A DNA stretch of 64,000 nucleotides from Nocardiopsis alborubida. Its GTDB lineage: Bacteria; Actinomycetota; Actinomycetes; Streptosporangiales; Streptosporangiaceae. A program made the position numbers and the translations under genes. The stretch's first letter is position 1. The number at the start of each line of letters is the position of its first letter. Positions 1 through 11,092 of this stretch are shown piece by piece. The stretch spans positions 1 to 64,000 of the forward strand of contig NZ_JAAXPG010000027.1 in the NCBI RefSeq assembly GCF_012396365.1. Reading direction: 5' to 3'. Below the pieces are notes generated by a model, which saw only the letters and a list, made by a program, of their open reading frames with translations, did not search any database and had not been told where the DNA came from.

Positions 1-120
1 ATCCGCCGTGGACTTATGGCGCGTCTCGACCGCCCAACCTCGCTAAGACACAGGTCAGGGCCCTCGTGACACACCAGTAACGTTTCCGGCCAGTCCCCGA
101 GGTCCGACTGTCCCTTCCAC

Positions 121-165
121 GCCGACGGCGCCCGTCCCCGACACGCGGGGCCGGGCGCCGTCGGC
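121..165 (-). terminator. inverted repeat 3' of the DUF4349 lipoprotein gene
   Basis: A perfect 14-bp stem (121-134 pairs with 152-165) with a 17-base loop lies just past the stop of the lipoprotein gene on the minus strand. There is no clear T-tract. The 120 bases to its left hold no convincing gene. Confidence 0.6.
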
Positions 166-171
166 GCTGGT

Positions 172-1218
172 TCACTCCCCGTCCCCGGGCGGCCTCTCGC
201 CGGGTCCGGAGGGCGCGTCGGGGCCCCGGTCCTTCGCGGTGCCACCGGAGGCGGCGCCCTTCCCGGCGCCGTTCTTCCGGCCGCCCGAGGAGGACGCGCC
301 CTTCGCGGGCCCGCGCCGACGCGAGCGGTACCACCACAGCGGTCCCGCGCCCAGCACGGCGGCGACCACCAGGAACGGCAGCAGCCAGCCCACGACCACG
401 GCCACGCCCTGGCCGAAGGTCACCAGCGCTCGCCAGCCGCGGTCCAGGCCGCCGAGGAAGCCGATGGAGTCCTCCGCGGGCTCCTCCAGGTAGGTCTCCG
501 GGGGCGTCAGGGTCAGGTGCACCGTCGAGTACGCCGTCTGGTTGCGCAGCGTCTCCAGCCGCGCCTGGAAGGCCTCCAGCTCCGCCTGGCGGGTCTGGAT
601 CTCGCCCTCCACCCGCAGCAGGTCGTCGACGTCCTCGGCCTCCTCCAGGTAGCCGCGCAGCGTCTCCAGCGCGGCCTCGGAGGACTCGATGCGGCTCTCG
701 ACGTCCGCCACCTCCTCGGTGACGTCCTCCACCGACCGCTCCAGGTTGGAGCGGTCGCCCAGCCGCGACAGCTCCTCCAGCGCGCCCTCGTAGTCCTCGC
801 CCGGGATGCGCAGCGTCAGCGTTCCCTCGGGGGAACCGCCCTGGGGGGTCGACACCCGCTCCGAGGCGACGTAGCCGCCCGCGTCGAGGGTCAGCTCCTT
901 GGCGAGCCCGACCGCCTCGGGCACGTCCTCGACCCGTACCGACAGCTCGGCGGTGTGGACCAGCTCCCGGTCGCCGATCTCCACCTCGGAACCGACGGCC
1001 GAGCCGCCGCCCTCCTCGGCGGACTGCTGTTCGCCCGCCTGCTCCTCGGAGAGGGCCCGGTCACCGGCCTCGGGCGCCACGGCCGCGGACTCGTTGGCGG
1101 CCCCGGCGCCGCTGTCGGCCATGGGGGAGGAACAGGACGTGGCCAGGAGGGCCGCCAGGCCCACGGAGAGCACGGTTCCGGCGACACGCCGGGTCGGGGG
1201 GAACGCTGAGGTAGCCAT
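172..1218 (-). CDS. DUF4349 domain-containing lipoprotein
   Basis: The 348-residue protein starts with a lipoprotein signal: a positively charged N-terminus, a hydrophobic stretch and the lipobox LATSC with the lipidated Cys at residue 29. An acidic, low-complexity linker follows. The DUF4349 core contains a long charged heptad-like segment (roughly residues 150-235, rich in Glu, Leu and Arg) that should form a coiled coil. Near the C-terminus a hydrophobic span (VVVGWLLPFLVVAAVLGAG) is followed by basic and Gly/Ser-rich residues, so both ends are membrane-attached with the coiled coil outside. The molecular role of DUF4349 is unknown. It is divergent from the heme pair with a 208-bp gap. The ATG at 1218 is chosen because the signal peptide begins there. 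Confidence 0.9.
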   Translation of the reverse strand: MATSAFPPTRRVAGTVLSVGLAALLATSCSSPMADSGAGAANESAAVAPEAGDRALSEEQAGEQQSAEEGGGSAVGSEVEIGDRELVHTAELSVRVEDVPEAVGLAKELTLDAGGYVASERVSTPQGGSPEGTLTLRIPGEDYEGALEELSRLGDRSNLERSVEDVTEEVADVESRIESSEAALETLRGYLEEAEDVDDLLRVEGEIQTRQAELEAFQARLETLRNQTAYSTVHLTLTPPETYLEEPAEDSIGFLGGLDRGWRALVTFGQGVAVVVGWLLPFLVVAAVLGAGPLWWYRSRRRGPAKGASSSGGRKNGAGKGAASGGTAKDRGPDAPSGPGERPPGDGE

Positions 1219-1426
1219 GCCCGCTTCGACGTACCCCGCAGCGGGCCCGTTTCGACCCCGTGGTAACGACCGCGCAACGGCGGCGGGCGACGGCGGTGCG
1301 CCGCGGTGGCGCGCGGGAGCGCCCGCGGGGCACCGCGTGCGGACCCGCCCCGGGCGCGACGCAACTCACGGGTGTCGTGGGGGAAGGCGGATCACGGTGA
1401 CCCAGGTCATCTGGGAAGCTGGGGGT

Positions 1427-2893
1427 ATGCCTGAAGCACCGCACGTCGTCGTGGTCGGGGGCGGGGTCTCCGGACTCACCGCCGCGCACCGCCTCCGTGG
1501 TCTGGGCGCCGCCGTCACCGTGGTGGAGGCCTCCGACGCCCCCGGGGGCAAGCTGCGCGCCTCACCGGTGGCGGGGGTGTCCGTGGACGCGGGCGCCGAG
1601 GCGGTGCTCGCCCGCCGCCCCGAGGCGCTGGACCTGTTCTCCGAGCTGGGCCTGGACGAGCGGGTGGTGCACCCCGGGCCCGGCGCCGCCGCCGTCTACA
1701 GCCGCGGACGGGTGCGCCCCCTGCCGAAGGGCCAGCTCATGGGCGTGCCCGGCGACCTGCGCGCGCTCGCCCGCAGCGGGGTGCTCTCCGGGGCCGGAAC
1801 CCTGCGGGCCGGACTCGACCTCGTGCTCCCGCGCACCCCGGTGCGCGGCGACGTGTCCGTCGCCGACTACGTCGGGGCCCGCATGGGTTCGGAGGTCGTC
1901 GACCGCCTCGTCGAGCCCCTCCTGGGCGGCGTGTACGCGGGTCGGGCCGACCGGCTCTCCCTGGAGTCCACGCTGCCGCAGATCGCGCCCATGGCCCGCC
2001 GGAACCGCTCCCTGATGCACGCCGTGCGCACCAGCCTGCGCGGCAGGGGGGCGGCGCCCACCAGGAGCGGGCCGGTGTTCGCCTCCCTGCGCGGCGGGGT
2101 GGCCGGACTCGTCGGCGCGCTCGCCGAGCGCCATGCCGACAGCCTGCGCACGGGCTCGCGGGTCCGCGCCCTGGAACGCCTGCCCGAGGGCTGGCGGGTC
2201 CGCCTGGACAGCAACGAGCGCATCGCCTGCGACGGCGTCCTGCTCGCCTGCCCCGCCCCCGAGGCCGCCCGCCTGCTCGCCGAGCACGCCCCCGGCGCCT
2301 CCCGCGACCTGAACGGCGTCGAGTACGCCAGCATGGCGCTGGTGACCCTGGCCCTGCCCGCGTCCGCCTTCCCCGAGCCGCTCACCGGAACGGGCTTCCT
2401 CGTCCCGGCGGGGGAGGGGCTGACCGTCAAGGCCGCCACCTTCTCCAGCAACAAGTGGCCCTGGATCGCCGAGGAGCTGGCCGCGGCCAACCCCGGCGAC
2501 GACCTGGTGGTGCTGCGCTGCTCCATCGGCCGCTTCGGGGAGGAGCGGGTCCTGGAGCGTTCGGACGAGGAGCTGGCCGCGGCCGCCGTGCGCGACCTGG
2601 CCACGGTCACCGGCATGGACGGGGCGCCGGTGCAGACCCGGGTCACCCGGTGGACCGACGGTCTGCCCCAGTACGCCGTCGGCCACGCCTCGCTCGTCGA
2701 GCGGGTGCGCGCCGACGTCGCCCGCAGCCCCGGCCTGGGGGTGTGCGGCGCGGTCTACGGCGGCGTGGGGATCCCCGCCTGCGTCGCCGACGCCCTCCAA
2801 CAGGCCGAGCGCCTGGCGGGCGCCCTCACGACGAACAGTCCCGCCGGCGGCGACGAGGCCGCCGGAACGAACCAGCAAGGAGTCAACCCGTGA
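1427..2893 (+). CDS. hemG: coproporphyrinogen III / protoporphyrinogen oxidase
   Basis: This 488-residue FAD enzyme carries the dinucleotide-binding motif VVVGGGVSGLTAAHRL at the very N-terminus and the amine-oxidase-like fold of HemY/CgoX. The C-terminal CGAVYGGVGIPACV segment is the second FAD contact. In actinobacteria this family oxidises coproporphyrinogen III to coproporphyrin III in the coproporphyrin-dependent heme pathway. That assignment is supported by the next gene, the coproheme decarboxylase HemQ, whose GTG overlaps this stop by four bases. The ATG at 1427 places the Rossmann motif at the usual distance from the N-terminus; upstream in-frame codons lie in the divergent promoter region. 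The gene symbol follows common actinobacterial usage; cgoX or hemY would be equally valid. Confidence 0.93.
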   Translation: MPEAPHVVVVGGGVSGLTAAHRLRGLGAAVTVVEASDAPGGKLRASPVAGVSVDAGAEAVLARRPEALDLFSELGLDERVVHPGPGAAAVYSRGRVRPLPKGQLMGVPGDLRALARSGVLSGAGTLRAGLDLVLPRTPVRGDVSVADYVGARMGSEVVDRLVEPLLGGVYAGRADRLSLESTLPQIAPMARRNRSLMHAVRTSLRGRGAAPTRSGPVFASLRGGVAGLVGALAERHADSLRTGSRVRALERLPEGWRVRLDSNERIACDGVLLACPAPEAARLLAEHAPGASRDLNGVEYASMALVTLALPASAFPEPLTGTGFLVPAGEGLTVKAATFSSNKWPWIAEELAAANPGDDLVVLRCSIGRFGEERVLERSDEELAAAAVRDLATVTGMDGAPVQTRVTRWTDGLPQYAVGHASLVERVRADVARSPGLGVCGAVYGGVGIPACVADALQQAERLAGALTTNSPAGGDEAAGTNQQGVNP

Positions 2894-3600
2894 CGGGCCA
2901 GCACAACGAAGCCGCCGACCAGGACGGCAGTGACCTCAACTCCCTCATCCGCTACACCATGTGGTCGGTCTTCAAGGTCGAGTCCCTGGACGGTGTCGAC
3001 CGCGCGGCCGCGGCCGACGAACTGACCGCGCTCCTGGACAAGGCCGCCGAGCAGGGTGTGACCACCCGCGGCAGCTACGACGTCCAGGGCTTCCGCGCCG
3101 ACGCCGACATCATGTTCTGGTGGGTGGCCGACTCGCCCGAGCAGGTGCAGGACGTCTACACGGCCTTCCGCCGCACGCGGGTGGGCCGGGTGAGCACCCC
3201 GGTGTGGTCGGTCGTGGGCCTGCACCGCCCCGCCGAGTTCAACCGCGGTCACGTGCCCGCCTTCCTGGCGGGGGAGGAGCCGCGCGAGCACCTGTGCGTG
3301 TACCCGTTCGTGCGCTCCTACGAGTGGTACCTGCTGCCCGACGACGAGCGCCGCGCGATGCTCGCCGAGCACGGCCGCATGGCCGCCCCCTACCCGGACG
3401 TGCGCGCCAACACGGTGTCCTCGTTCGGGCTCAACGACTACGAGTGGCTGCTCGCCTTCGAGGCCGACGACCTGCACCGCATCGTGGACCTGATGCGCCA
3501 CCTGCGCGGCGCCAAGGCCCGCCTGCACACCCGCGAGGAGGTGCCGTTCTACACCGGTCGCCGCAAGAGCGTCGCCGAGCTGGTCGAGTCCCTGCCGTAG
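2890..3600 (+). CDS. hemQ: HemQ, coproheme decarboxylase (chlorite dismutase family)
   Basis: The 236-residue protein belongs to the actinobacterial HemQ group and catalyses H2O2-dependent oxidative decarboxylation of two coproheme propionates to give heme b. The block YPFVRSYEWYLLPDDERR contains the Tyr expected to form the catalytic radical. The following EHGRMAAPYPDVRANTV holds the likely distal/axial His region, and LNDYEWLLAFE is a family signature. The GTG at 2890 is preceded by AAGGAG at 2877-2882 and overlaps the oxidase stop (GTGA), so the two are translationally coupled. The long palindrome after the stop ends the unit. Confidence 0.95.
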   Translation: MTGQHNEAADQDGSDLNSLIRYTMWSVFKVESLDGVDRAAAADELTALLDKAAEQGVTTRGSYDVQGFRADADIMFWWVADSPEQVQDVYTAFRRTRVGRVSTPVWSVVGLHRPAEFNRGHVPAFLAGEEPREHLCVYPFVRSYEWYLLPDDERRAMLAEHGRMAAPYPDVRANTVSSFGLNDYEWLLAFEADDLHRIVDLMRHLRGAKARLHTREEVPFYTGRRKSVAELVESLP

Positions 3601-3679
3601 TCCCTGGGCCTCCGCTCAGCCTCGGCCCGCCCGTCGCCCGCCACCGCCCGCCGGGGGCGGGCACAGCCACAACGCGAAC

Positions 3680-3721
3680 GGGGGCGCCCCGGGGAAGGAG
3701 CTCCTTCCCCGGGGCGCCCCC
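3680..3721. terminator. bidirectional terminator, 42-bp perfect palindrome
   Basis: Two 21-base arms meet with no spacer at 3700/3701. It sits between the convergent hemQ and pssA stops and would fold in transcripts from either side. Confidence 0.75.
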
Positions 3722-3732
3722 GCGCGTGTGCG

Positions 3733-4554
3733 TCAGTCCTGCGCGGCGGAGGCCCGCCGCACGGCCAGGACGTAGAACGGGATGGTGACGATGAAGCCCA
3801 GCACGGCCGCGCTCATCAGGTAGATGAGCGTCTGGCCCGCGGGCAGCCCCAGGCCCCAGGCGGCCATCAGGGCGACCCCGACGGCCAGGACGCCCAGCAC
3901 CGCGTGGGCCTTGCGCCCGCGCGGCTTGGGGTACTCCATCCGGCTCACCATCAGCCAGGAGATGAGCAGCACAGCCGCCACCCCCGCCATCAGCGGCGGG
4001 TCGAGCAGGACCACCGTCACCACGGCCATGGCGCCGAAGGGGCAGGGCAGCCCGGTGAAGTAGCTGGAACCCGGCGCCTGGCAGGAGAACCGGGCCAGGC
4101 GCACGATGACCGCGAGCAGCACGGCGCCGCCCGCCGCGACCGGCAGCAGGTCCGAACCCCCGGTCCGCATGCCCCACACGACGAAGAAGAACGCGGGCGC
4201 GAACCCGAAGCTGATCACGTCGGCCAGGTTGTCCAGCTCCGCGCCCATGCCGCTGCCGCCCAGCTTGCGGGCGACCCGGCCGTCGAGCACGTCCAGGGCG
4301 GCCGCGACGAGCATCAGGCCCACGACCGTGGCCATGGCCGTGCGCGGCAGCGGCCCGGCGATCCCGGCCCAGTCCTGCGCGGACTGGGCCACCACCAGCG
4401 CCCACACCGCCAGGAAGCCGCACAGGGCGTTGCCGAGCGTCAGGTAGTCGGCCACCCCCAGACGCAGCCTGGGGGCCTCCTGCGGAACGGTGGAGGCGGC
4501 CCCGTCGGCCGCCACGGCGTTCTCAGCCGGCGTCAAGGCGGGTTTCTCCGGCAC
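3733..4554 (-). CDS. pssA: CDP-diacylglycerol--serine O-phosphatidyltransferase
   Basis: A 273-residue polytopic membrane enzyme that transfers phosphatidate from CDP-diacylglycerol to L-serine. The CDP-alcohol phosphotransferase motif is complete: D-V-L-D-G-R-V-A-R near mid-protein followed by G-A-E-L-D-N-L-A-D, giving all four catalytic or metal-binding aspartates. About eight hydrophobic helices follow one another. The start is GTG at 4554, which overlaps the 3' end of the decarboxylase gene by 32 bases and has an AGAAGG ribosome-binding sequence. Codons farther upstream in frame only read the decarboxylase gene in the wrong frame. Together with psd it makes phosphatidylethanolamine through phosphatidylserine. 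Confidence 0.93.
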   Translation of the reverse strand: MPEKPALTPAENAVAADGAASTVPQEAPRLRLGVADYLTLGNALCGFLAVWALVVAQSAQDWAGIAGPLPRTAMATVVGLMLVAAALDVLDGRVARKLGGSGMGAELDNLADVISFGFAPAFFFVVWGMRTGGSDLLPVAAGGAVLLAVIVRLARFSCQAPGSSYFTGLPCPFGAMAVVTVVLLDPPLMAGVAAVLLISWLMVSRMEYPKPRGRKAHAVLGVLAVGVALMAAWGLGLPAGQTLIYLMSAAVLGFIVTIPFYVLAVRRASAAQD

Positions 4555-5191
4555 GGACCTTCTGGCCGACCTCCACCGCCGGGGCGATCCCGGCCGGAAG
4601 GTAGACGTCGACCCTGGACCCGAACCGGATGAGACCGATCCTCTCCCCTTGCTCGACCTTCTGCCCCGCAGCGAGATACGGGACGATACGCCTGACCATC
4701 GCGCCGGCGATTTGAACGACCGTGATCGCACCGATCTCGGTTTCAAGGGTCCAGATGACGCGCTCATTACGCTCGCTGTCCTTGTCGAATGCGGGGCGGA
4801 AGCCGCCCGGTCGGTGCTCGACGCCTGTCACCACGCCGGCGAGGGGGGCACGGTTGACGTGCACGTTGAGGGGGTTCATGAACACCGCGACCCTGGTCCG
4901 CCCGTCGGGCTGGAGGTCGAGGCTCTGCACGACGCCGTCCGCCGCGGACAGCACCCGTCCGGTCGCCGGGCCGCGCTCGGGGTCGCGGAAGAACCAGGTC
5001 ATCCCCGCCGCCAGGGCGACCACCGGGACGGCGAGCGCGGTGCGGGTCCGCGAGCCCCGGGCGGCCAGGGCCGCGGCTCCGGCGGCTCCCAGCGCGGGCA
5101 GCAGCCACGGGGCCGAACCCTGCGCCATGCCCAGGCGCGGGCGTGCCGGGGGGCGGTGGGAGGCGGATGAGAAAGGTGAGTCGTCGGTCAT
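4523..5191 (-). CDS. psd: phosphatidylserine decarboxylase proenzyme, short type
   Basis: The 222-residue protein is a pyruvoyl-dependent decarboxylase of the compact archaeal/actinobacterial type. The C-terminal RFGSRVDVYLP holds the Gly-Ser bond where self-cleavage makes the pyruvoyl alpha subunit. FMNPLNVHVNRAP is the conserved core block. Two hydrophobic segments (about residues 30-75) anchor it in the membrane. The ATG at 5191 is chosen as the first sensible start; its ribosome-binding site is weak, and the next Met (MAQGSAPWL) is a possible alternative. It precedes pssA in the same transcript and overlaps it. Confidence 0.92.
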   Translation of the reverse strand: MTDDSPFSSASHRPPARPRLGMAQGSAPWLLPALGAAGAAALAARGSRTRTALAVPVVALAAGMTWFFRDPERGPATGRVLSAADGVVQSLDLQPDGRTRVAVFMNPLNVHVNRAPLAGVVTGVEHRPGGFRPAFDKDSERNERVIWTLETEIGAITVVQIAGAMVRRIVPYLAAGQKVEQGERIGLIRFGSRVDVYLPAGIAPAVEVGQKVRAGETRLDAG

Positions 5192-5451
5192 CGAGCGCTT
5201 TCGTCGCGGGTCTGTCGGTTCGCCCGCACATCGGTTGCCGCTGCGGGGGTCGACCCGGGGCTCCCGGGTCGGCTGGCGGAGGAGCCGGATGCGACCGGCC
5301 CTGCGCGCCGCGCCCCGCGGGCCGACGGGGGACCGGCCGTTGGTGCGCTGGATGCGATTATCCCTGATTCCGCCGAGGACGGGCCGCGGGTGCGCGCCGC
5401 CGCCCTCGGGCGGTCCCGGTCCCGCCGTCCGGCACCAGGATCGTACGGCAC

Positions 5452-5895
5452 CTACTCGGTCGGCTCCAGGGTGAGGGCGACGGAGTTGATGCAGTACCGG
5501 GCGTCGGTGGGGGTGGCGTATCCCTCGCCGTGGAAGACGTGGCCCAGGTGCGAGTCGCACGCGGCGCACCGCACCTCGGTGCGCACCGCGCCCAGGGAGC
5601 GGTCCTCGTGCAGGGTCACCGCGTCGGAGTCGGCCGGGTCGTAGAAGCTGGGCCATCCGCAGTGGGACTCGAACTTCTCGTCGGAACGGAAGAGCTCGGC
5701 GCCGCAGCCGCGGCAGCGGTAGACCCCGGCGGCCGTGGTGTCCACGTACTCCCCGGTCCACGGGCGCTCGGTGGCGGCCTGGCGCAGTACCGCGTACTCC
5801 TGGGAGTTGAGCCGTTCGCGCCATTCCTGGTCGGTCCGGGGGATGTCCTTGGGCCCGTTGCCGTTGTCCTGGGCCTGGTCCGCTGAGTCAGCCAT
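5452..5895 (-). CDS. msrB: peptide-methionine (R)-S-oxide reductase MsrB
   Basis: The 147-residue protein repairs methionine-R-sulfoxide. Two zinc-binding pairs are visible (CRGCG and CAACDSH). The catalytic block RYCINSVAL contains the resolving/nucleophilic Cys position typical of the Cys-form enzyme, and HCGWPSFY is the substrate-site signature. Length matches the family. It is followed on the same strand by psd-pssA after a 260-bp gap with no obvious signal, so it may be its own unit. Confidence 0.96.
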   Translation of the reverse strand: MADSADQAQDNGNGPKDIPRTDQEWRERLNSQEYAVLRQAATERPWTGEYVDTTAAGVYRCRGCGAELFRSDEKFESHCGWPSFYDPADSDAVTLHEDRSLGAVRTEVRCAACDSHLGHVFHGEGYATPTDARYCINSVALTLEPTE

Positions 5896-6100
5896 GGGAC
5901 GACGCTACCCCGAATCGGACCCGGATGCCGCCTCAGCACCCTTCGTGGAGCAAACACTCCCATATGACATTTGGGACAGGGAAACCGCCCCAAAGGGCCA
6001 GATCCTCCTAACTTCGGCTTACGCGACGTTCGGTAGCCAAAGGGGCGGGTACGGCTGTAACCAGGGTCAGTGGTCGAACGGTGCACTTGAGGCAGGTGAC

Positions 6101-6532
6101 ATGGCTGTTACAACTCAACAGGCACTCGGAGTGAGCAGACGACCGCTGCGCGTGGGCAGGATCCGATACGGACTGTGGTGGCTCGACCAGAACACCACGG
6201 GCGCGCGGTCCCTCGTGAGGACCGTCGCCGACGGAGCGGCCACCACGGGCCGTGAGCTGCGCTGGGCCGCCGAGCTCAGCGTCCGCTCCACGGTCGTGCG
6301 GGTCGGCCGCACCCGACCCGGCCCCTGGAGCGAACGCACGCTGCTGCTCGCCGCCGCGGCCGTCGCCGTGTGCGCGCTGGCGGTCGCGCTCGTCCTGGGG
6401 GTCGGCATGGCGCGGTGGGCCATGACCGCGTCGGACTCCCTGCCCTTCGCCGCCGCCGGGGCACTGGCGGTGGGACTGGTTCTCCTGCCGTTGGCGTACC
6501 TGGTGTTCGCCTCCAAACGAGGCGGTCGCTGA
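6101..6532 (+). CDS. small two-helix membrane protein, unknown function
   Basis: The 143-residue protein has a basic N-terminal half (residues 1-78) and two hydrophobic helices (about 80-102 and 114-137), ending in KRGGR. No catalytic motif is visible. The ATG at 6101 follows GGCAGG at a usable spacing. The same frame is open for a long way upstream, but that part overlaps the divergent msrB coding region and is unlikely to be translated. The 200 bases upstream are less GC-rich than the rest and probably hold the promoter. I do not recognise a family. Confidence 0.6.
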   Translation: MAVTTQQALGVSRRPLRVGRIRYGLWWLDQNTTGARSLVRTVADGAATTGRELRWAAELSVRSTVVRVGRTRPGPWSERTLLLAAAAVAVCALAVALVLGVGMARWAMTASDSLPFAAAGALAVGLVLLPLAYLVFASKRGGR

Positions 6533-6545
6533 AGTCGGTCCGAGA

Positions 6546-6581
6546 GGGGGGAGGGGCGCCCGGTACGGCGTCCCTCCCCCC
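6546..6581. terminator. bidirectional terminator
   Basis: A 15-bp stem with one G-U pair (6546-6560 with 6567-6581) and a six-base loop lies between the convergent membrane-protein and GntR genes. Confidence 0.7.
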
Positions 6582-6668
6582 GCTTTCGGGCGTCGGGGGC
6601 GTGCGGCGCGGCTGCGGGGGTGTGGGAGGCCGCACGGTGACGGGGCGGGGACGAGGGCGGAGGCCGGC

Positions 6669-7454
6669 TCAGGCGTCGAAGTCGTACCGCAGCACGTACG
6701 CCGAGCCGTCCATGGTGATCTCGTTGAACTCCACGGGCCGGTGGTCGGCGGTCAGCGCGGTGCGCGCCACCTCCAGCACCGGGGTGCCGGGGGCCAGCTC
6801 CAGCACCTCGCTCTCCTCGGGGGTGGGCATGCGCACCCGGATCTCCTCGGTGAAGTGCGCCGGGGCGTGCCCCAGCTCGGCCAGGCGCGCGTAGATGCCT
6901 CCCGGCCCGCTGTCGTACTCCCGCACGCGCCGGGCCGACGGCTCCCCGCCGTCCCCCAGCACGGCCAGGGGCAGGTGCGAGACGGCCTGCTGCACCGGAC
7001 GCCCGTCCACGAGGTAGCGGCGCGAGCGCCGCAGCACCCCGGCCCCCTCGGCCAGGCCCAGCGCGCGCGCCACGTGCGCGGCGGGCGCCGACTCGTCCAC
7101 GCGCAGGCTGTCCACCTCGTACTCCCGGTCCTCGCTGTCGACCTGCCAGATCGCGCGCCCGCTGCCCCACAGCTCCTGGGACAGCCGCCGGGCGCCGTGT
7201 CTTCGCAGGGGCCGGAACAGGCGGACGTAGATGCCCGAGCCGCGCACGGCCACGGCCAGGCCCTCGTTGATCAGTACGGAGAGCGCCTGCCTCGCGGTGG
7301 CCCGTGCGACGCCGTGGCGTTCCATGAGGGTGTTCTCCCCGGGCAGGCGGTCGCCGTCGGCGTACCGTCCGGAGCGGATCTGTTCGCGTAGTTCCTCGGC
7401 TATCCCGCGATAGACCGGAGGGGATCCGTTTTCGGACGTCGGCACCACGTTCAT
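6669..7454 (-). CDS. GntR-family regulator with UTRA effector domain
   Basis: The 261-residue protein has an N-terminal winged helix (GIAEELREQIRSGRYADGDRLPGENTLMERHGVARATARQAL, described here by its two ends at about residues 17 and 57) typical of the HutC subfamily. A UTRA ligand-binding domain of about 150 residues follows, ending in EFNEITMDGSAYVLRYDF. It should be a ligand-responsive DNA-binding dimer. No adjacent metabolic operon suggests the ligand. The ATG at 7454 is given; GAGAGG abuts it, and a GTG at 7448 is spaced better from that sequence, so the true start may be two codons later. Confidence 0.9.
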   Translation of the reverse strand: MNVVPTSENGSPPVYRGIAEELREQIRSGRYADGDRLPGENTLMERHGVARATARQALSVLINEGLAVAVRGSGIYVRLFRPLRRHGARRLSQELWGSGRAIWQVDSEDREYEVDSLRVDESAPAAHVARALGLAEGAGVLRRSRRYLVDGRPVQQAVSHLPLAVLGDGGEPSARRVREYDSGPGGIYARLAELGHAPAHFTEEIRVRMPTPEESEVLELAPGTPVLEVARTALTADHRPVEFNEITMDGSAYVLRYDFDA

Positions 7455-7628
7455 CCTCTCGGCCGGGGGGCCAAGCCGGTAAGCCCCGTCAATGCGGTGT
7501 GCCCGGTGTCCAGCAGCGGTGTTTCCAATGGAGGGCACACCTCGGGTATGTCCGGTTGCGGGACGGTTCATGCGTGGTTGTGGGGCGGCCGAAACCGAGC
7601 GGTTACCCGTGTGTCCTCCGCAGACGCC

Positions 7629-8438
7629 CTATTCCCTGACGTAACGCGCGAACAGGCTCCCCTCCGCCTCCAGCAGGTGCGCCATCCGCACGGGCGTGCT
7701 CTGGGCGCTGGCGGTGTGCTCCGGGCCCCCGGGGGCGCCCGGTCCCCCCGCCACGATGCGCGGTGGCCCCGACCCCAGCAGGTGCGGGCTCAGGGTCAGG
7801 CACAACTCGTCCAGAAGCCCCGCCGCCACGAACTCCGCCAGCAGGTGCGGGCCGCCCTCGGTCAGCACGCGGTGCAGTCCGCGCTCGGCAAGAGCGTCCA
7901 CCACGTGCGCGGGCGTCACCGAGGCCCCCTCGACCACCACGAGGTCGGCGTGCTCGGCCACCTCGCGGCGCCGCCGCTCGGGGGCGCCGTCCGTGGTGAA
8001 CACCAGGGTGCGCGCGTCCGGGGGCGCTTCGGTGAGCAGGGCGGCGGGCAGGTCGAGGGAACGGGAGACCACCGCCACGGCCGGTGTCCGGGGCCGTCCC
8101 CCGCGCAGCCCCTCCCACGCCCTGCGGACGCGGACCGGCCCGTACCCCTCCACGCGCGCCGTGGCGGCGCCCACCAGCACCACGTCGCACAGGGCGCGCA
8201 GCGCGCCCATGATCCTGCGGTCGGGCGCCGAGGACAGGTCCCTGCTGCGCCCCGAGGGCCCCACGGCGCCGCCGTCGGCGCTGGCCACCATGTTGGCGCG
8301 CACCCAGGGACGGTCCAGGTCGGCGGGGTAGGCGTAGGCGTCGGCCGGATCCGCGTCCGCGCCGCCCGGGACGGGCAGCAGCTGCCGGAACGCGATGGGG
8401 GCGGCGGGGGCGTCCGCGGCGGTGTGTGTACTCGACAT
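7629..8438 (-). CDS. RibD C-terminal-type pyrimidine reductase
   Basis: This 269-residue protein is the free-standing reductase fold of riboflavin biosynthesis RibD/dihydrofolate reductase type. The signature VRANMVASADGGAVG lies near residue 45, and RIMGALRALCDVVLVGAATAR follows (positions about 75-95). LTEGGPHLLAEFVAAGLLDEL is the NADPH-site block. No deaminase domain is present. In actinobacteria such proteins accompany folate or riboflavin metabolism but the substrate is not certain. A TACGCT -10-like box (8447-8452) lies eight bases from the ATG, suggesting a leaderless or nearly leaderless transcript. Confidence 0.87.
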   Translation of the reverse strand: MSSTHTAADAPAAPIAFRQLLPVPGGADADPADAYAYPADLDRPWVRANMVASADGGAVGPSGRSRDLSSAPDRRIMGALRALCDVVLVGAATARVEGYGPVRVRRAWEGLRGGRPRTPAVAVVSRSLDLPAALLTEAPPDARTLVFTTDGAPERRRREVAEHADLVVVEGASVTPAHVVDALAERGLHRVLTEGGPHLLAEFVAAGLLDELCLTLSPHLLGSGPPRIVAGGPGAPGGPEHTASAQSTPVRMAHLLEAEGSLFARYVRE

Positions 8439-8592
8439 GGTCACACAGCGTAGGCGGTGGCCCGGGGCATGCCGAGGAGGGGGGCCCGAGCCCCCCTGCC
8501 CAGCCTTTTTCCTCCAGCATCTCCAACGAGCAGTGCCACCGCCAGAGCCGACGTCGTCCTGTGGACAACCGGGGCGCCGCGTGCGCGGCGAC

Positions 8593-8632
8593 GGGCCCCG
8601 GCCGCTCCCGTCGGAGGAGGCGGCCGGGGCCC
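8593..8632 (-). terminator. terminator of glgX
   Basis: A perfect 13-bp GC-only stem (8593-8605 with 8620-8632) with a 14-base loop sits just past the glgX stop. Confidence 0.65.
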
Positions 8633-8646
8633 GCGTGCCCGGTTCC

Positions 8647-10995
<2,349 letters not shown>

Positions 10996-11092
10996 CGGCC
11001 GTCCCTCTTAGGGGTTTTTGTTGGAATTATCAGGGTTAAGAGTTGCAAACGGGATTTGTGAGGTTAAGAAATGGTGTCCGCGTGCCCCGGCC

